In this document: positions 6,090 through 14,547 of the stretch, in pieces
How the letters are laid out: each line of letters starts with the position of its first letter
Numbering within the stretch: position 1 is the stretch's first letter
From: Burkholderia gladioli
GTDB taxonomy: Bacteria > Pseudomonadota > Gammaproteobacteria > Burkholderiales > Burkholderiaceae
Assembly (NCBI GenBank): GCA_009914575.1
Contig: WNEB01000018.1
Span: forward strand, 1-14,547
Reading direction: 5' to 3'
Length of the DNA stretch: 14,547 nucleotides
Program-made: the position numbers and the translations under genes
The notes under the pieces: generated by a model
Seen by the model: only the letters and a program-made list of their open reading frames with translations
Database searches by the model: none
What the model was told of the DNA's origin: nothing

Positions 6090-9000
6090 TCAGCGCTGGG
6101 CCTCGCCGTCGGGCGTGCGGACCATCTTACCCCGATCACCGGACACCCGCTGAATCCGCGGATGCGCCCACGAACCGGTGATCGCGTAGTCGAACGCGAA
6201 CGCGTGGGCCAGCGTTTGCGACAGCGCGAGGTTGGCGGCCAGCACGCCGAGGCCGAGCAGCGGGTTGATCACGGCCGCGCCGACCGCCGCCGCGCTGGCG
6301 CTGACCTTCGGCGCGATGTGCGCGTGCAGGTCCTGCGTCTCGTGGGCCAGATCGACCTTGCCCTTGACCGTCACGCGCGCGGGCGCGGTGATCATGCGGA
6401 AATCGTCGGTGGTGGCGATGCCGTCGTCGATCCGGCTGGTGCCCTGGATCGATTCGAACGGCAGGCCCTTGCCGATCACGTCGCGGAAATCGAGCGTCAG
6501 GAAGCGCGCCAGCCCCTGCAGGCTCAGCACGCCGAGCAGCTTGGCCGCGCCCGGATCGACCTTGAGGATCTGGCCGTGGGCTAGATCGATCGAGAGCCGA
6601 CCGTCGAGCGACGGGTAATCGATGGCGGTCGGGCCGCCGCGCCAGCCGACCTTGCCTTCCAGCGTGCCGCGACCGTTCGCGACCGTGCGCGGCAGGCCGA
6701 CGCGGTCGAGCAGCGCGCCGGCGTCGTCGATCGCCAGCTTGAAGTCGAACACGGTGCGGCGCGGCGCGTCGTCCTCGTCGGCGCCGCGCGCGATGGCGCG
6801 CCGCCAGGTGCGCCAGTTGGCGGTGGCCGTGAGCTTGGCGGTCGGGTTGGCCAGTTCGAGCTTGTCGAGCTGCCAGACCGGGATGCCGTTCTCGTCGAAG
6901 TTGTGCGCGTTGACCTGCAGCCGGCCGATGTCGTGCCCGCGCGCCACCACTTGATCGACCACCAGGTCGATGGCCGGCATCGCGCGGTCGGTCGGCAGGT
7001 CCATCGCGCCGCCCACCAGGTCGTGATCGGCGCTGTCGGGGATCACCAGCTTGGCGAGCCGCGCATTGAGCACGCCCGCGCTGTTCTGGCCGCCGCGCGG
7101 TTCCCACGACAGGTAGCCCGACACCTGGTTCGAGGCCACGTTGGCCTGCCAGAGGTCGTCCACGTGCGAGGCGCCGACGATCACGTTTTCCCAGTTGCGC
7201 TTGATCAGCTTCAGCGTGCCGAAGTGCAGCGCGAAGCGTTTCGGCGCGAAGCTCGCGAGGTCGACGCGCGCGACCGGCAGCGGCGCGTTCGCGGCGGCGG
7301 GCGCCGACGGGGAGGAGGGGGCAGTCGGCGCCGTCGGGCCCCGGTCGGCCACCGCGGTGCCGACGGCCGGCGCCGCCGCCGAGCGCGTACCGGCGGCCGG
7401 CCGCAGCGTCTTGGCGAACGCCAGCCACGCGTCGGCGTCGAGCGCGGAGGCGTCGACGGCGGCGGTCACGCCGTCGCGCGGCAAGTCGGGCATGCGGTTC
7501 ATGCCGAGCGCGCCGCGCACCGCGCGCACCGGTTCGCCGTGCGTGGCGTCGAGCAGGTAGGTGGCGGCCACCGGCCCCAGCTTCAGGTCGGCCTGGCCGA
7601 GCGTGCGACCGCCGTCGGGCGGCAGCGGATGCAGCGTGAAGCTGAACGGCATGGGCGTGCCGGTCGGCTTGGTGAACGGTGCGGGGAAATCGAGCGCGAG
7701 CCCGGTCAGGTCGGACGACGCACTGACTTCGGGCAGGCCGCCCTTCGTGCCGCGCACCGACAGCCGGTACGGCGCATCGCCCACCACCCGGCCGAGCAGC
7801 GCCGCCGCCGGCCCGTGCAGGTTCAGGTCGCGCGCGGAATCGACGGCTATCCGACCGTCCACGTCGAGATCGTAGCTGCCGCCATGACGGAAGGCGCCGT
7901 TGGCGCGCACATCGCCGCCGAGCAGGCGCGCCGAGAGCCGCTCGAGCGAGGCGCTCTGCTGCGTGAAGCGCACTGTGCCGCGCAGTTGCGACAGCGGCGG
8001 CAGGCCGTCGGTTTCCAGCGTGTTGCCGCCGAACGCGAGCGCGCCGGCGACCTGCGTGTGCGGCTGCTTCTGGCGCTGCGGGATGGTCAGCTTCAGCGCC
8101 AGCGAGGCCGGCCCTTGCGCGCGCAGCCGTTGGCCGATGTGCCCGGGCAGGCCGCCGAGCGTGCTGTTGTCGGCGTAGTCGATCAGGTCGGCGAGCGGGC
8201 CGTGGGCGCGGCCCTCGATCACGAGCGGCGACTTGAGCGGATGGCCGAGATCGTCGATTCGGTCGACCACGCCGGTCAGCTGCACGTTCTTGTAGTGAGC
8301 GCGCGGGATGTCGAAGCGCAGCTTGTTCTGCTGCATCTCGAACACGCCGTCGATGCCGTCGAGCGCCGGCCACACGCTCAGCGTGCCATTGGCGAGCCGG
8401 CGCGGCGGCTGCGGCGTCGGCTCGAAGCGCCCGCCCGTGAACGGCGCGTGCACGTGGAAGATACCCTGATCGGGCGTGTATTCGTAGGGGAACGTTTCGA
8501 GCGGCCCCTTGGCGACGATCGTCGCGCCCTTCGACACCGTGCCGGCCTGCAGCGCGTGGCCGAGGTACTGGTGCAGGTGATCGGACATGCTGGTCGGCAG
8601 GTAGCGGACGATGCGCGCCACGGTCGCGCGGTCGAAGTCGGCCTTCAGGTCGAGGCTGCCGCGGCCGTGGCCCGGGTTCGTGTAGCTGCCCGCCACGGTG
8701 ATCTCGGCGTCCGGGTTGGCCACGTACAGCAACGGCACCTGCACCTCGACGCGCGGGCGCTGCTCGCCCGGCGCGGCCGCGATGGTCCAGGAGGTTTGCG
8801 CGCGGATCCGGTCGAACGTCAGGCGCGGATCCTCGAACACGCCCGGCACCGTGACGGCGGCCTTGACCGTGTCGATGTTCGCCTGGCCGCCGCGCGCGCT
8901 CGCGTCGACGTGGCCCCAGAGGTTCTCGAAGCCCGGCACGCCGGCGCGCGGATGGCCGCGCGGCGACAGTCCCGGCCCCGGTTCCTGCGCCTCGAAGCTG

Positions 9001-10376
9001 ATGCCCTGCAGATCGCCCGCCACGCGATAGCGCACGATCGGCGCGGCATGCGCCGTCTCGTCGCCGGCCAGCTCCGCGCGGCTCGGTGCGGCGCGCTCGG
9101 CCCCCATCGCGTAGTTGGCGACCAGCCCGCGCGGGTCGACGCGCACCAGCTCGTTGCGGAACCGCGCGGGCAGCGGCAGGCCGCGGACGAATTCTGCGAG
9201 GATACCCAGATCGACGCGGTCGCCGGCCACCCGGATCAGCTGGCCGTGCTGCGCGTCGGGCACGCGGTAGCGCGCCGTCAGCGTCGAGAACGCCAGCGAG
9301 CGCGACAGCGGCGTGCCGTCGTCGAGCGGCGGCTGGCCCAGCTCGGCGTGCAGGTTCGACAGGTTCAGCGTGTAGTCGTGGCCCGGATCGAGCGTGAGAT
9401 CCCAGCCGAACTGCGCGACCGGAATGTCGAGGCGCGGTTGCGTCGGGCGCACCCGCAGTGCCAGATCGGCGCCGGTCAGGCTGCCGTGCGCGTCGAACAG
9501 CCGGCCGTTGCGAAAACCGATCCAGATCGTGTTGTCGATGCGGCCCGCGTAGGCGGCGCGCAGCGGCACCGGCACGTAGCGCGCGAGCGTCGGCAGGTCG
9601 ACCGCGCCGGTGGCCACGTAGGCGTTGCCCGTCCAGTTGGCGGGCCGGCCGATCGCGGCCAGCGGCTTGTGGGTGAAGCGCGCGCGGAAGTCGAGCGGCC
9701 CGGCCAACAGCGTGCCGTTGGCCGGCGCCTGCAGCGCGAGCCGGTGCACCAGGCCGTCGTTGAGCACCGCGAGGCGGATGCCGGTCAGCGTCAGCTCGGG
9801 CGCGCCGCGCTGGGCGTCGAGCCAGTGCAGCGTGCCGCCGCGAAGCACGATCGCCTGCTGGCGCAGCAGCCAGGTGCTGAATGCGTCGTTACCGCTCTTG
9901 TGGACAGTCGGCACGATCACGCCCGCCACCGACAGCGTGCCGTCGCGCTCGCGCTCGATCAGCAGGTCAGGGGCATCGACCACCAGGCTCGACAGCGCTG
10001 GCGAGAACTGCACCAGCGAGCGCCACGAGATCGCGGCGGTGGCGTGCGGCACGTTCAGCGCGGTCTTGCCGTCCTTGTCGCGGATCGTCAGCGCCGCGAT
10101 GTCGACGCCCGGCTGCATGCCCGACCAATGCGGCGCGAGCTTGCCGATCCGGACTTCGGCATGGAGTTTGTCGGAAACGAAGGATTCGATGCGGGGGGGC
10201 AGCGCGTCGACGCGCGGCAGCAGCACGTAGCGCAGGCCGAGGTAACCGGTGGCGGCGACGAAATAGAGGGAGGCGCCGCTCACGATTGCGACGCGGAGCA
10301 CGCGACGCAGCACCGGATGATCGTGCTTGGGAGGTCCGGCTTCTTGACTGGCTGCGGATTCCTGACGGTCGGGCAT
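6090..10376 (-). CDS. yhdP: YhdP-type AsmA-like envelope protein (TIGR02099 family)
   Basis: A very large protein of 1428 residues, longer than E. coli YhdP (about 1266) but in the usual range for Burkholderiales. An N-terminal basic stretch and one membrane anchor (about residues 27-50, VLRVAIVSGASLYFVAATGY) are followed by a long periplasmic region of repeated beta-strand units, typical of AsmA-like bridge proteins. The C-terminal AsmA-like part contains GRLSIDLAHGQILKVDPGAA, then LLGVLSLQGLARFLTLDFRD, and a hydrophobic Ala/Gly/Leu stretch near the end (VINPLLGLGVLAANLAL). In E. coli, YhdP, TamB and YdbH carry phospholipids between the inner and outer membranes. A Pro/Ala-rich linker at about residues 992-1032 (7280-7400) interrupts the fold. 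The gene is divergent from glnE and heads the operon with nit and tldD. Confidence 0.92.
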   Translation of the reverse strand: MPDRQESAASQEAGPPKHDHPVLRRVLRVAIVSGASLYFVAATGYLGLRYVLLPRVDALPPRIESFVSDKLHAEVRIGKLAPHWSGMQPGVDIAALTIRDKDGKTALNVPHATAAISWRSLVQFSPALSSLVVDAPDLLIERERDGTLSVAGVIVPTVHKSGNDAFSTWLLRQQAIVLRGGTLHWLDAQRGAPELTLTGIRLAVLNDGLVHRLALQAPANGTLLAGPLDFRARFTHKPLAAIGRPANWTGNAYVATGAVDLPTLARYVPVPLRAAYAGRIDNTIWIGFRNGRLFDAHGSLTGADLALRVRPTQPRLDIPVAQFGWDLTLDPGHDYTLNLSNLHAELGQPPLDDGTPLSRSLAFSTLTARYRVPDAQHGQLIRVAGDRVDLGILAEFVRGLPLPARFRNELVRVDPRGLVANYAMGAERAAPSRAELAGDETAHAAPIVRYRVAGDLQGISFEAQEPGPGLSPRGHPRAGVPGFENLWGHVDASARGGQANIDTVKAAVTVPGVFEDPRLTFDRIRAQTSWTIAAAPGEQRPRVEVQVPLLYVANPDAEITVAGSYTNPGHGRGSLDLKADFDRATVARIVRYLPTSMSDHLHQYLGHALQAGTVSKGATIVAKGPLETFPYEYTPDQGIFHVHAPFTGGRFEPTPQPPRRLANGTLSVWPALDGIDGVFEMQQNKLRFDIPRAHYKNVQLTGVVDRIDDLGHPLKSPLVIEGRAHGPLADLIDYADNSTLGGLPGHIGQRLRAQGPASLALKLTIPQRQKQPHTQVAGALAFGGNTLETDGLPPLSQLRGTVRFTQQSASLERLSARLLGGDVRANGAFRHGGSYDLDVDGRIAVDSARDLNLHGPAAALLGRVVGDAPYRLSVRGTKGGLPEVSASSDLTGLALDFPAPFTKPTGTPMPFSFTLHPLPPDGGRTLGQADLKLGPVAATYLLDATHGEPVRAVRGALGMNRMPDLPRDGVTAAVDASALDADAWLAFAKTLRPAAGTRSAAAPAVGTAVADRGPTAPTAPSSPSAPAAANAPLPVARVDLASFAPKRFALHFGTLKLIKRNWENVIVGASHVDDLWQANVASNQVSGYLSWEPRGGQNSAGVLNARLAKLVIPDSADHDLVGGAMDLPTDRAMPAIDLVVDQVVARGHDIGRLQVNAHNFDENGIPVWQLDKLELANPTAKLTATANWRTWRRAIARGADEDDAPRRTVFDFKLAIDDAGALLDRVGLPRTVANGRGTLEGKVGWRGGPTAIDYPSLDGRLSIDLAHGQILKVDPGAAKLLGVLSLQGLARFLTLDFRDVIGKGLPFESIQGTSRIDDGIATTDDFRMITAPARVTVKGKVDLAHETQDLHAHIAPKVSASAAAVGAAVINPLLGLGVLAANLALSQTLAHAFAFDYAITGSWAHPRIQRVSGDRGKMVRTPDGEAQR

Positions 10377-10591
10377 GCGGCGGACGGGCGGCGATGTGAT
10401 AGCGTTGCGGACTGACGCTGAAATGTAACACAGGGGTGCGTCCGGTCGGCCGTAAGGCTGGCTTGCGCGCCGCTGTCGCCGGAGAATCGGCGCGCGGGCG
10501 ATGGCCGCCGCGCCCGGGTTGTCCGGCCTTGTCCCCCGGCGCCGCGCGCATCGCGCCGGCGCTCCGACCGCCTTCCTGCCGCGCCGCCGCC
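10377..10591. promoter_or_regulatory. Divergent intergenic region between yhdP and glnE
   Basis: These 215 bp separate the divergent starts of yhdP (10376, minus) and glnE (10592, plus) and must hold the promoters of both unless transcription starts further away. The least G/C-rich part is around 10418-10434 (TGAAATGTAACACAGG), which could contribute a -10 element, but I cannot find a convincing -35/-10 pair with a 16-18 bp spacer on either strand. The glnE frame is open back to 10436, so an N-terminal extension is formally possible. The extra residues are Arg/Pro/Ala-rich and unlike GlnE. No terminator or RNA structure was recognised. Confidence 0.35.
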
Positions 10592-13411
10592 ATGACCGAC
10601 GCCTCCGCCCTGCTCAGCACCGCTTATTCCCGCTACCTCGCGCGCGCCGCCGCCGCGCGTCCCGAACTCGCCGCGCGCATCGCCGCCTGGGCCGCCGCGC
10701 CGGTCGGGCGCGCCGCCATCGACGCGCGGCTCACCGAGCTGCTCGACGCCGCAGCGGGCGGGCCGGGCCGCCCGATCGGCGAGGAGCCGCTGCGCCGCGC
10801 GCTGCGTCAGTTGCGCATCGAGCTGTTCGGCGCGGTGGCCGAGCGCGATCTGGCCGGGCTGGCCGACGTCACCGAAGTCACCGGCGCGATGACCGATCTG
10901 GCCGAAGCCGCGCTGCAACGCTCGCTGGCCGTGCTGTCGGTCGAACTGGAGGCGCTCTACGGCGAGCCGCGCGGGCTGGCGGGCGAGCGCCTGACGCTCG
11001 GCGTGGTCGGCATGGGCAAGCTCGGCGGGCGCGAACTGAACGTGTCGTCCGACATCGACCTGATCTTCGTCTACGAGGACGACGGCGAAACGGCCGGTGG
11101 CACGCGCGCCGCGCTGGCCACCCAGGAATATTTCACGCGCCTTGGCCGGCGCCTGATCGGCGTGATGTCCGACGCCACCGCCGACGGCTACGTGTTCCGC
11201 GTCGACATGCGGCTGCGCCCGAACGGCGATTCCGGCCCGCTGGTCTGCAGCCTCGGCATGCTGGAGGAATACTTCTACGTGCAGGGCCGCGAATGGGAGC
11301 GCTACGCGTGGATCAAGGGGCGCCTCGTGTCCGAACCCGACAGCGAGCCGGCGCAGCGCCTGGCCAGGCAGCTCGATGCGATCGTCAAGCCGTTCGTCTA
11401 CCGGCGCTACCTCGATTTCGGCGTGATCGGCGCGATCCGCTCGCTGCACAGCCAGATTCGCCAGGAGGCGCAGCGGCGCGCCTCGATGCGTCCCGACAAG
11501 GCCGACGACATCAAGCTCGGGCGCGGCGGCATCCGCGAGATCGAATTCAGCGCGCAGGTGTTCCAGCTGATCCGCGGCGGCCAGGATGCCGATTTCCGGA
11601 TCCGGCCGACGCTCGCCGTGCTCGAGCACGCCGTCACGCGCGGGCTGGTGGCCGCCGACGTGGCCGAGCGCTTCGCCGAGGCCTACCGGTTCCTGCGCGT
11701 GATCGAGCACCGCCTGCAATACCGCAACGACGCGCAAACCCACGCGATGCCGGTCGACGCCGACGACCGCGCGGCGCTGGCGGCCTCGCTCGGCTATGCC
11801 GATTACGCCGCGCTGCTGGCCGAACTCGATCGCCACCGCAGCTTCGTCGAGGCGCAGTTCGACCAGATCTTCTCGAACCGCCTGGCCGACGAGCCGGGCG
11901 GCAACGGCCATGGCGAGGAGGGCGCATCGGCCTGGATCTGGAGCGACGCGCTGGCCGACGACGGCGAGGACGACGCGCTGCTCGCGCGCCTGTCGGGCCT
12001 CGGCTTCGACGATCCGGCGACCGTGCTGGCGCGGCTGCGCGGCGTCTGGCGCTCGTCGCGCTACGCCGGGCTGCCCGAGAGCAGCCGGCAGCGTTTCGAC
12101 CGCGTCGCCAAGCGTGCGCTCGACGCGGCGCCCGGCATCGACGCCGCGCACCGCGGCGACACCGTCATCCGTTTCTTCGATCTGCTCGAGACGGTCGGTC
12201 GGCGCGGCGCCTATCTGGCGTTGCTGACCGAATACCCGGCCGCGCTGGAGCGCGTGCTGTCCGTGCTCGGCGCGACGCGCTGGGGCGGCAGCTATCTGAT
12301 CCGCCACCCGCAACTGCTCGACGAACTGCTCGACGACGAGGCGATCGCCAGCCCGTTCGATCTGGCGCTGTTCAAGGACACGCTGCGCGCGCGGTTGGCC
12401 TCCGCCGACGGCATGGAGCAGCAGATGGACCTGCTGCGCCACGCGCAGCACGCCGAGGTGTTCCGGATCCTGCTGATCGATCTGGCCGGCAAGCTGTCGG
12501 TCGAGCATGTCAGCGACCGGCTGTCGGAGCTGGCCGACGCCGTTCTCGACGTGACGCTCGACGTGGTCTGGTCGCAACTGGCGAAGCGCCATCGCGACGC
12601 GCCGCGCTTCGCCGTGATCGCCTACGGCAAGCTCGGCGGCAAGGAACTGGGCTACGCGTCGGATCTCGACGTGATCTTCCTCTACGACGACCCGGACGAC
12701 CGCGCCGCCGACATCTACACCACCTACACGCGCCGGCTGATCACATGGCTGACCACGGCCACCGGCGCCGGCGCGCTGTTCGATCTGGACCTGCGGCTGC
12801 GGCCGAACGGCGAGGCGGGGCTGCTCGTCACCGATCTCGACGCGTTCCGGCGCTATCAGCTGCGCGAGGGCGACGGCGCGAACACCGCGTGGGTCTGGGA
12901 GCATCAGGCGCTCACGCGCGCGTGGTTCAGCGCCGGCGATCCGGAGATCGGCGCGGCGTTCGAGGCGATCCGCGAGCAGGTGCTGACCACGCCGCGCGAC
13001 GGCGAGCTGCTGGCGCGCGAGATCGTCGGGATGCGCGACAAGGTGGCGGCGGGCCACCCGAACACGAGCGCGCTGTTCGACCTCAAACACGATCGCGGCG
13101 GGATGGTCGACATCGAGTTCATCGTCCAGTACTGGGTGCTGCTTCATGCGGCGCGCGATCCGGCCCTGATCCGCAATACCGGCAATATCGCGCTGCTGCG
13201 CGAGGCGGCGCGCTTCGGCCTGATGGACGACACCGAGGCCGAGACGGTCGGCGCCGCCTACCGGCTCTATCGCAAGCGCCAGCACCAGCTGCGGCTCGAC
13301 GGCATGGAGAAGGCGCGCGTGCCGGGCGAGACGGTCGCGGCGGAGCGCGCGGCCGTGCAGGCGCTGTGGGCGCGCGTGTTCGGTGCGGTGACGCCGGCCG
13401 CGGCGGGCTGA
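10592..13411 (+). CDS. glnE: Bifunctional glutamine synthetase adenylyltransferase/adenylyl-removing enzyme
   Basis: GlnE adds and removes AMP on glutamine synthetase in response to PII state, setting nitrogen assimilation in the cytoplasm. The 939-residue length matches the E. coli enzyme (946). Both nucleotidyltransferase active sites are visible: the N-terminal adenylyl-removing one, GMGKLGGRELNVSSDIDLIF, from residue 140, and the C-terminal adenylylating one, AYGKLGGKELGYASDLDVIF, around residues 677-696. Each carries the DxD pair. The linked GRGGIREIEFSAQVFQLIRG and DRGGMVDIEFIVQYWVL helical blocks are also present. I chose ATG 10592 because the protein then begins MTDASALLSTAYSRY, as expected for the family; an upstream ATG at 10436 would add 52 low-complexity residues. 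No Shine-Dalgarno is obvious. The gene stands alone on this strand next to yhdP, as in other Burkholderiales. Confidence 0.96.
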   Translation: MTDASALLSTAYSRYLARAAAARPELAARIAAWAAAPVGRAAIDARLTELLDAAAGGPGRPIGEEPLRRALRQLRIELFGAVAERDLAGLADVTEVTGAMTDLAEAALQRSLAVLSVELEALYGEPRGLAGERLTLGVVGMGKLGGRELNVSSDIDLIFVYEDDGETAGGTRAALATQEYFTRLGRRLIGVMSDATADGYVFRVDMRLRPNGDSGPLVCSLGMLEEYFYVQGREWERYAWIKGRLVSEPDSEPAQRLARQLDAIVKPFVYRRYLDFGVIGAIRSLHSQIRQEAQRRASMRPDKADDIKLGRGGIREIEFSAQVFQLIRGGQDADFRIRPTLAVLEHAVTRGLVAADVAERFAEAYRFLRVIEHRLQYRNDAQTHAMPVDADDRAALAASLGYADYAALLAELDRHRSFVEAQFDQIFSNRLADEPGGNGHGEEGASAWIWSDALADDGEDDALLARLSGLGFDDPATVLARLRGVWRSSRYAGLPESSRQRFDRVAKRALDAAPGIDAAHRGDTVIRFFDLLETVGRRGAYLALLTEYPAALERVLSVLGATRWGGSYLIRHPQLLDELLDDEAIASPFDLALFKDTLRARLASADGMEQQMDLLRHAQHAEVFRILLIDLAGKLSVEHVSDRLSELADAVLDVTLDVVWSQLAKRHRDAPRFAVIAYGKLGGKELGYASDLDVIFLYDDPDDRAADIYTTYTRRLITWLTTATGAGALFDLDLRLRPNGEAGLLVTDLDAFRRYQLREGDGANTAWVWEHQALTRAWFSAGDPEIGAAFEAIREQVLTTPRDGELLAREIVGMRDKVAAGHPNTSALFDLKHDRGGMVDIEFIVQYWVLLHAARDPALIRNTGNIALLREAARFGLMDDTEAETVGAAYRLYRKRQHQLRLDGMEKARVPGETVAAERAAVQALWARVFGAVTPAAAG

Positions 13412-13526
13412 GCGGGCTTGCCGTGCCGGCCTTGCCGGGATCGATGCGCACGATGCCCCCTCGCTGGAAAGCCGCAAACGGCGATGCTACGATGCGCCGA
13501 TCTTTCTCCCGTCCAGAAGAACCCCA

Positions 13527-14263
13527 ATGAAAACGGCGATCCTGGTGTATGTGGACCACAACGACCAGATGGCGGAGGAGTTTTCCTGGCTGTTCAAAAG
13601 CGTGATCCATTTCGCGCTTGCTGGACGGCGGCGCGCTGATCGTCGTCTGTCATCCCGACGTGGCGGGCCGCTTGCCCGCCGATCCGCGCCTGATCGTGAT
13701 ACCCGAGCCGCCGCACGCCGAAACGCGCCCCGAATGGGCGGGCTACCCGTACATCAACTCGGTCGCCAACCTGTCCCGGTCGGTCGTGCTCGATATCTGC
13801 GCCGGTTTAGACACGTTGCTCAAGACCGATTGCGACACGTTCGTCACGCCGGCCCTGGCGCGGTTCGCGCCGACGGCGCTCTGTTTCGGCTTCGGCGCTT
13901 ATGCCTACGAGGATTCGGTGCGCCGCAAGCTGGTGGAATGCAGCGCGCGCTGGGGCTTTCCGCACTCGGGGCTGCATAACGTCGGCGCGTCGGTGCTCGG
14001 GCCGTCGGAAATGGTGCGGCACTTTCTTGTCGCGCAGATGGAGCATTGCAACCGGTTGCTGGCCGAGGAGTTCGCGCAGTTCGAGGGGCAGTGGCCGGGC
14101 TGGTGCAAGAACGTGCTGACCATGTACGCGGGCGAGCTGGCGTTGCGCCAGACCTACCCGCAGCAATGCCCGCTCGGCCTGCTCGATCATTTCCCGAGCG
14201 CGGGGCGACGGCTGGGCGGCGACGTGCTGCACATCCACGCCTGGCACACCGACGCCTATTTCT
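13527..14263 (+). pseudogene. Broken gene for a putative GT-A-like protein (DUF7164-like), frameshifted and cut by an IS
   Basis: The N-terminus MKTAILVYVDHNDQMAEEFS begins at ATG 13527 and runs to about 13610. The rest continues one frame over from about 13612 (LLDGGALIVVCHPDVAGRLP and onward). A single extra T in CATTTCGCG at 13608-13616 explains the shift; without it the join would read IHSRLLDGG. The body contains DTLLKTDCDTFVTPAL, whose D-x-D resembles the nucleotide-sugar/metal site of GT-A glycosyltransferases, plus WPGWCKN and HIHAWHTDAYF near the end. The frame ends at a TGA (14272-14274) that lies inside an ISL3-family element starting at 14264, so the original C-terminus is lost. 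The resemblance to DUF7164 proteins is from memory and moderate. A weak purine stretch, AGAAG, precedes the start. A sequencing error could explain the frameshift but not the IS cut. Confidence 0.6.
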
Positions 14264-14547
14264 GGCTCTTTTGAGTTTCGAGTGGGTGCTAAAGTGCCCG
14301 ATTTGCACGCAAACGAAGGGGAGTCATGCATAGCAAGTTGTTCGAGACGGCTTTGGGTATCAGCAATCCGTGGTTCGTGAGTGGCGTCGATTTCGACGCG
14401 ACCGCGAAGCAACTGACGGTCAACATCGATTTCGTTGCTGGCAGTCGCTTCCCGCACCCGGAGGTCGCCGGCGGCCATCGCGTACACGACACCGTCGTCA
14501 AGCGATACCGACACCTGAACTTCTTCCAGCACGATTGCTACCTCGAA
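14264..14547 (+). mobile_element. ISL3-family insertion sequence, left end (partial)
   Basis: The sequence GGCTCTTTTGAGTTTCGAGT at 14264 is of the GGCTCTT type seen at ISL3-family termini. It is followed 62 bp later by an ISL3-type transposase start. It interrupts the reading frame of the preceding gene. The eight bases before it, CTATTTCT at 14256-14263, are the candidate target duplication, since ISL3 elements usually duplicate 8 bp. The second copy would lie outside the window. The element continues past 14547. Confidence 0.75.
14326..14547 (+). CDS. ISL3-family transposase, N-terminus only
   Basis: The frame starts at ATG 14326 after a good Shine-Dalgarno (AAGGGGAG) and is open for all 74 visible codons. 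It begins MHSKLFETALGISNPWFVSG and continues with VDFDATAKQLTVNIDF, a short beta-hairpin, and then HRVHDTVVKRYRHLNFFQHD and CYLE. The segments WxVxxVDFD, the (H/R)xxHDT region and RYRHLNFFQHxCYLE are the hallmark N-terminal part of ISL3 transposases, which is the DNA-binding region before the DDE catalytic domain. The catalytic part is beyond the window end. There are no stops or frameshifts in the visible part, so the copy may be active. Confidence 0.88.
   Translation, partial: MHSKLFETALGISNPWFVSGVDFDATAKQLTVNIDFVAGSRFPHPEVAGGHRVHDTVVKRYRHLNFFQHDCYLE

Noticed and set aside
3556..6090. 844-codon minus-strand frame across nit, tldD and the transporter start
   Set aside because: It overlaps three recognisable genes in another frame and its product is Arg/Pro-rich without motifs.
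6903..10415. Long plus-strand open frame of 1170 codons opposite yhdP
   Set aside because: It is rich in Arg, Gly, Ala, Val and His with no domain pattern and lies antisense to a clear YhdP-family gene. High G+C removes stops from the opposite strand.
10436..10591. N-terminal extension of GlnE from the upstream ATG
   Set aside because: The 52 extra residues are Arg/Pro/Ala-rich and unlike GlnE proteins, and the protein from 10592 already has the expected length and start.
10280..13477. Minus-strand open frame of 1065 codons opposite glnE
   Set aside because: GlnE on the plus strand has both catalytic motifs and full-family length. The antisense frame is low complexity and is a composition shadow.
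13412..13526. Promoter for the gene at 13527 (TACGAT at 13488-13493 as a -10)
   Set aside because: No matching -35 at 16-18 bp upstream; the resemblance is too weak to list as a feature.
10501..13530. Second plus-strand frame of 1009 codons overlapping glnE
   Set aside because: Arg-rich out-of-frame reading of glnE with no family resemblance.

Overview
The window looks like chromosome of a Burkholderia-type betaproteobacterium (Burkholderia sensu lato). The evidence is the high G+C content, the strong G/C third-position bias, and a run of core genes whose order I recognise from Burkholderiales: glnE divergent from a yhdP-type giant AsmA-like gene, followed by a Nit-type amidohydrolase and tldD. 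I cannot name the species from the sequence.

Layout from left to right. Positions 1-127 are the start of an IS3-family insertion sequence pointing left and running off the window. It has interrupted the decayed, frameshifted 3' end of a second IS3-family transposase (about 128-333). From 480 to 10376 everything is on the minus strand and can be read as one long operon in transcription order: yhdP (TIGR02099/AsmA-like envelope protein), nit (carbon-nitrogen hydrolase), tldD (metalloprotease subunit), an SbmA/BacA-like ABC transporter with its own ATPase domain, and pmbA (tldE, the partner subunit of TldD). glnE (10592-13411, plus strand) diverges from yhdP across a 215-bp intergenic region. 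Downstream of glnE is a small gene with a GT-A-like acidic motif. It is broken twice: by a +1 frameshift near 13610 and by an ISL3-family insertion sequence whose left end is at 14264 and which leaves the window at 14547.

The most interesting region is 480-5147. TldD and TldE (PmbA) form a heteromeric metalloprotease known from microcin B17 leader removal and from CcdA degradation. Here the two subunits flank a peptide-type transporter of the SbmA/BacA/BclA/YddA class, with gaps of only 18 and 6-42 bp. The transporter has visibly lower G+C than tldD. The pair pmbA plus transporter therefore looks like an accessory module joined to the end of a conserved housekeeping operon, next to a patch of insertion sequences. 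The gene set suggests uptake or export of a peptide coupled to its proteolysis. No RiPP precursor or modification enzyme is recognisable in the window. The only small frame of note is a 27-codon one just after pmbA, and it is weak.

The two ends of the window are eroded by mobile DNA, while the glnE-yhdP-nit-tldD core is intact.
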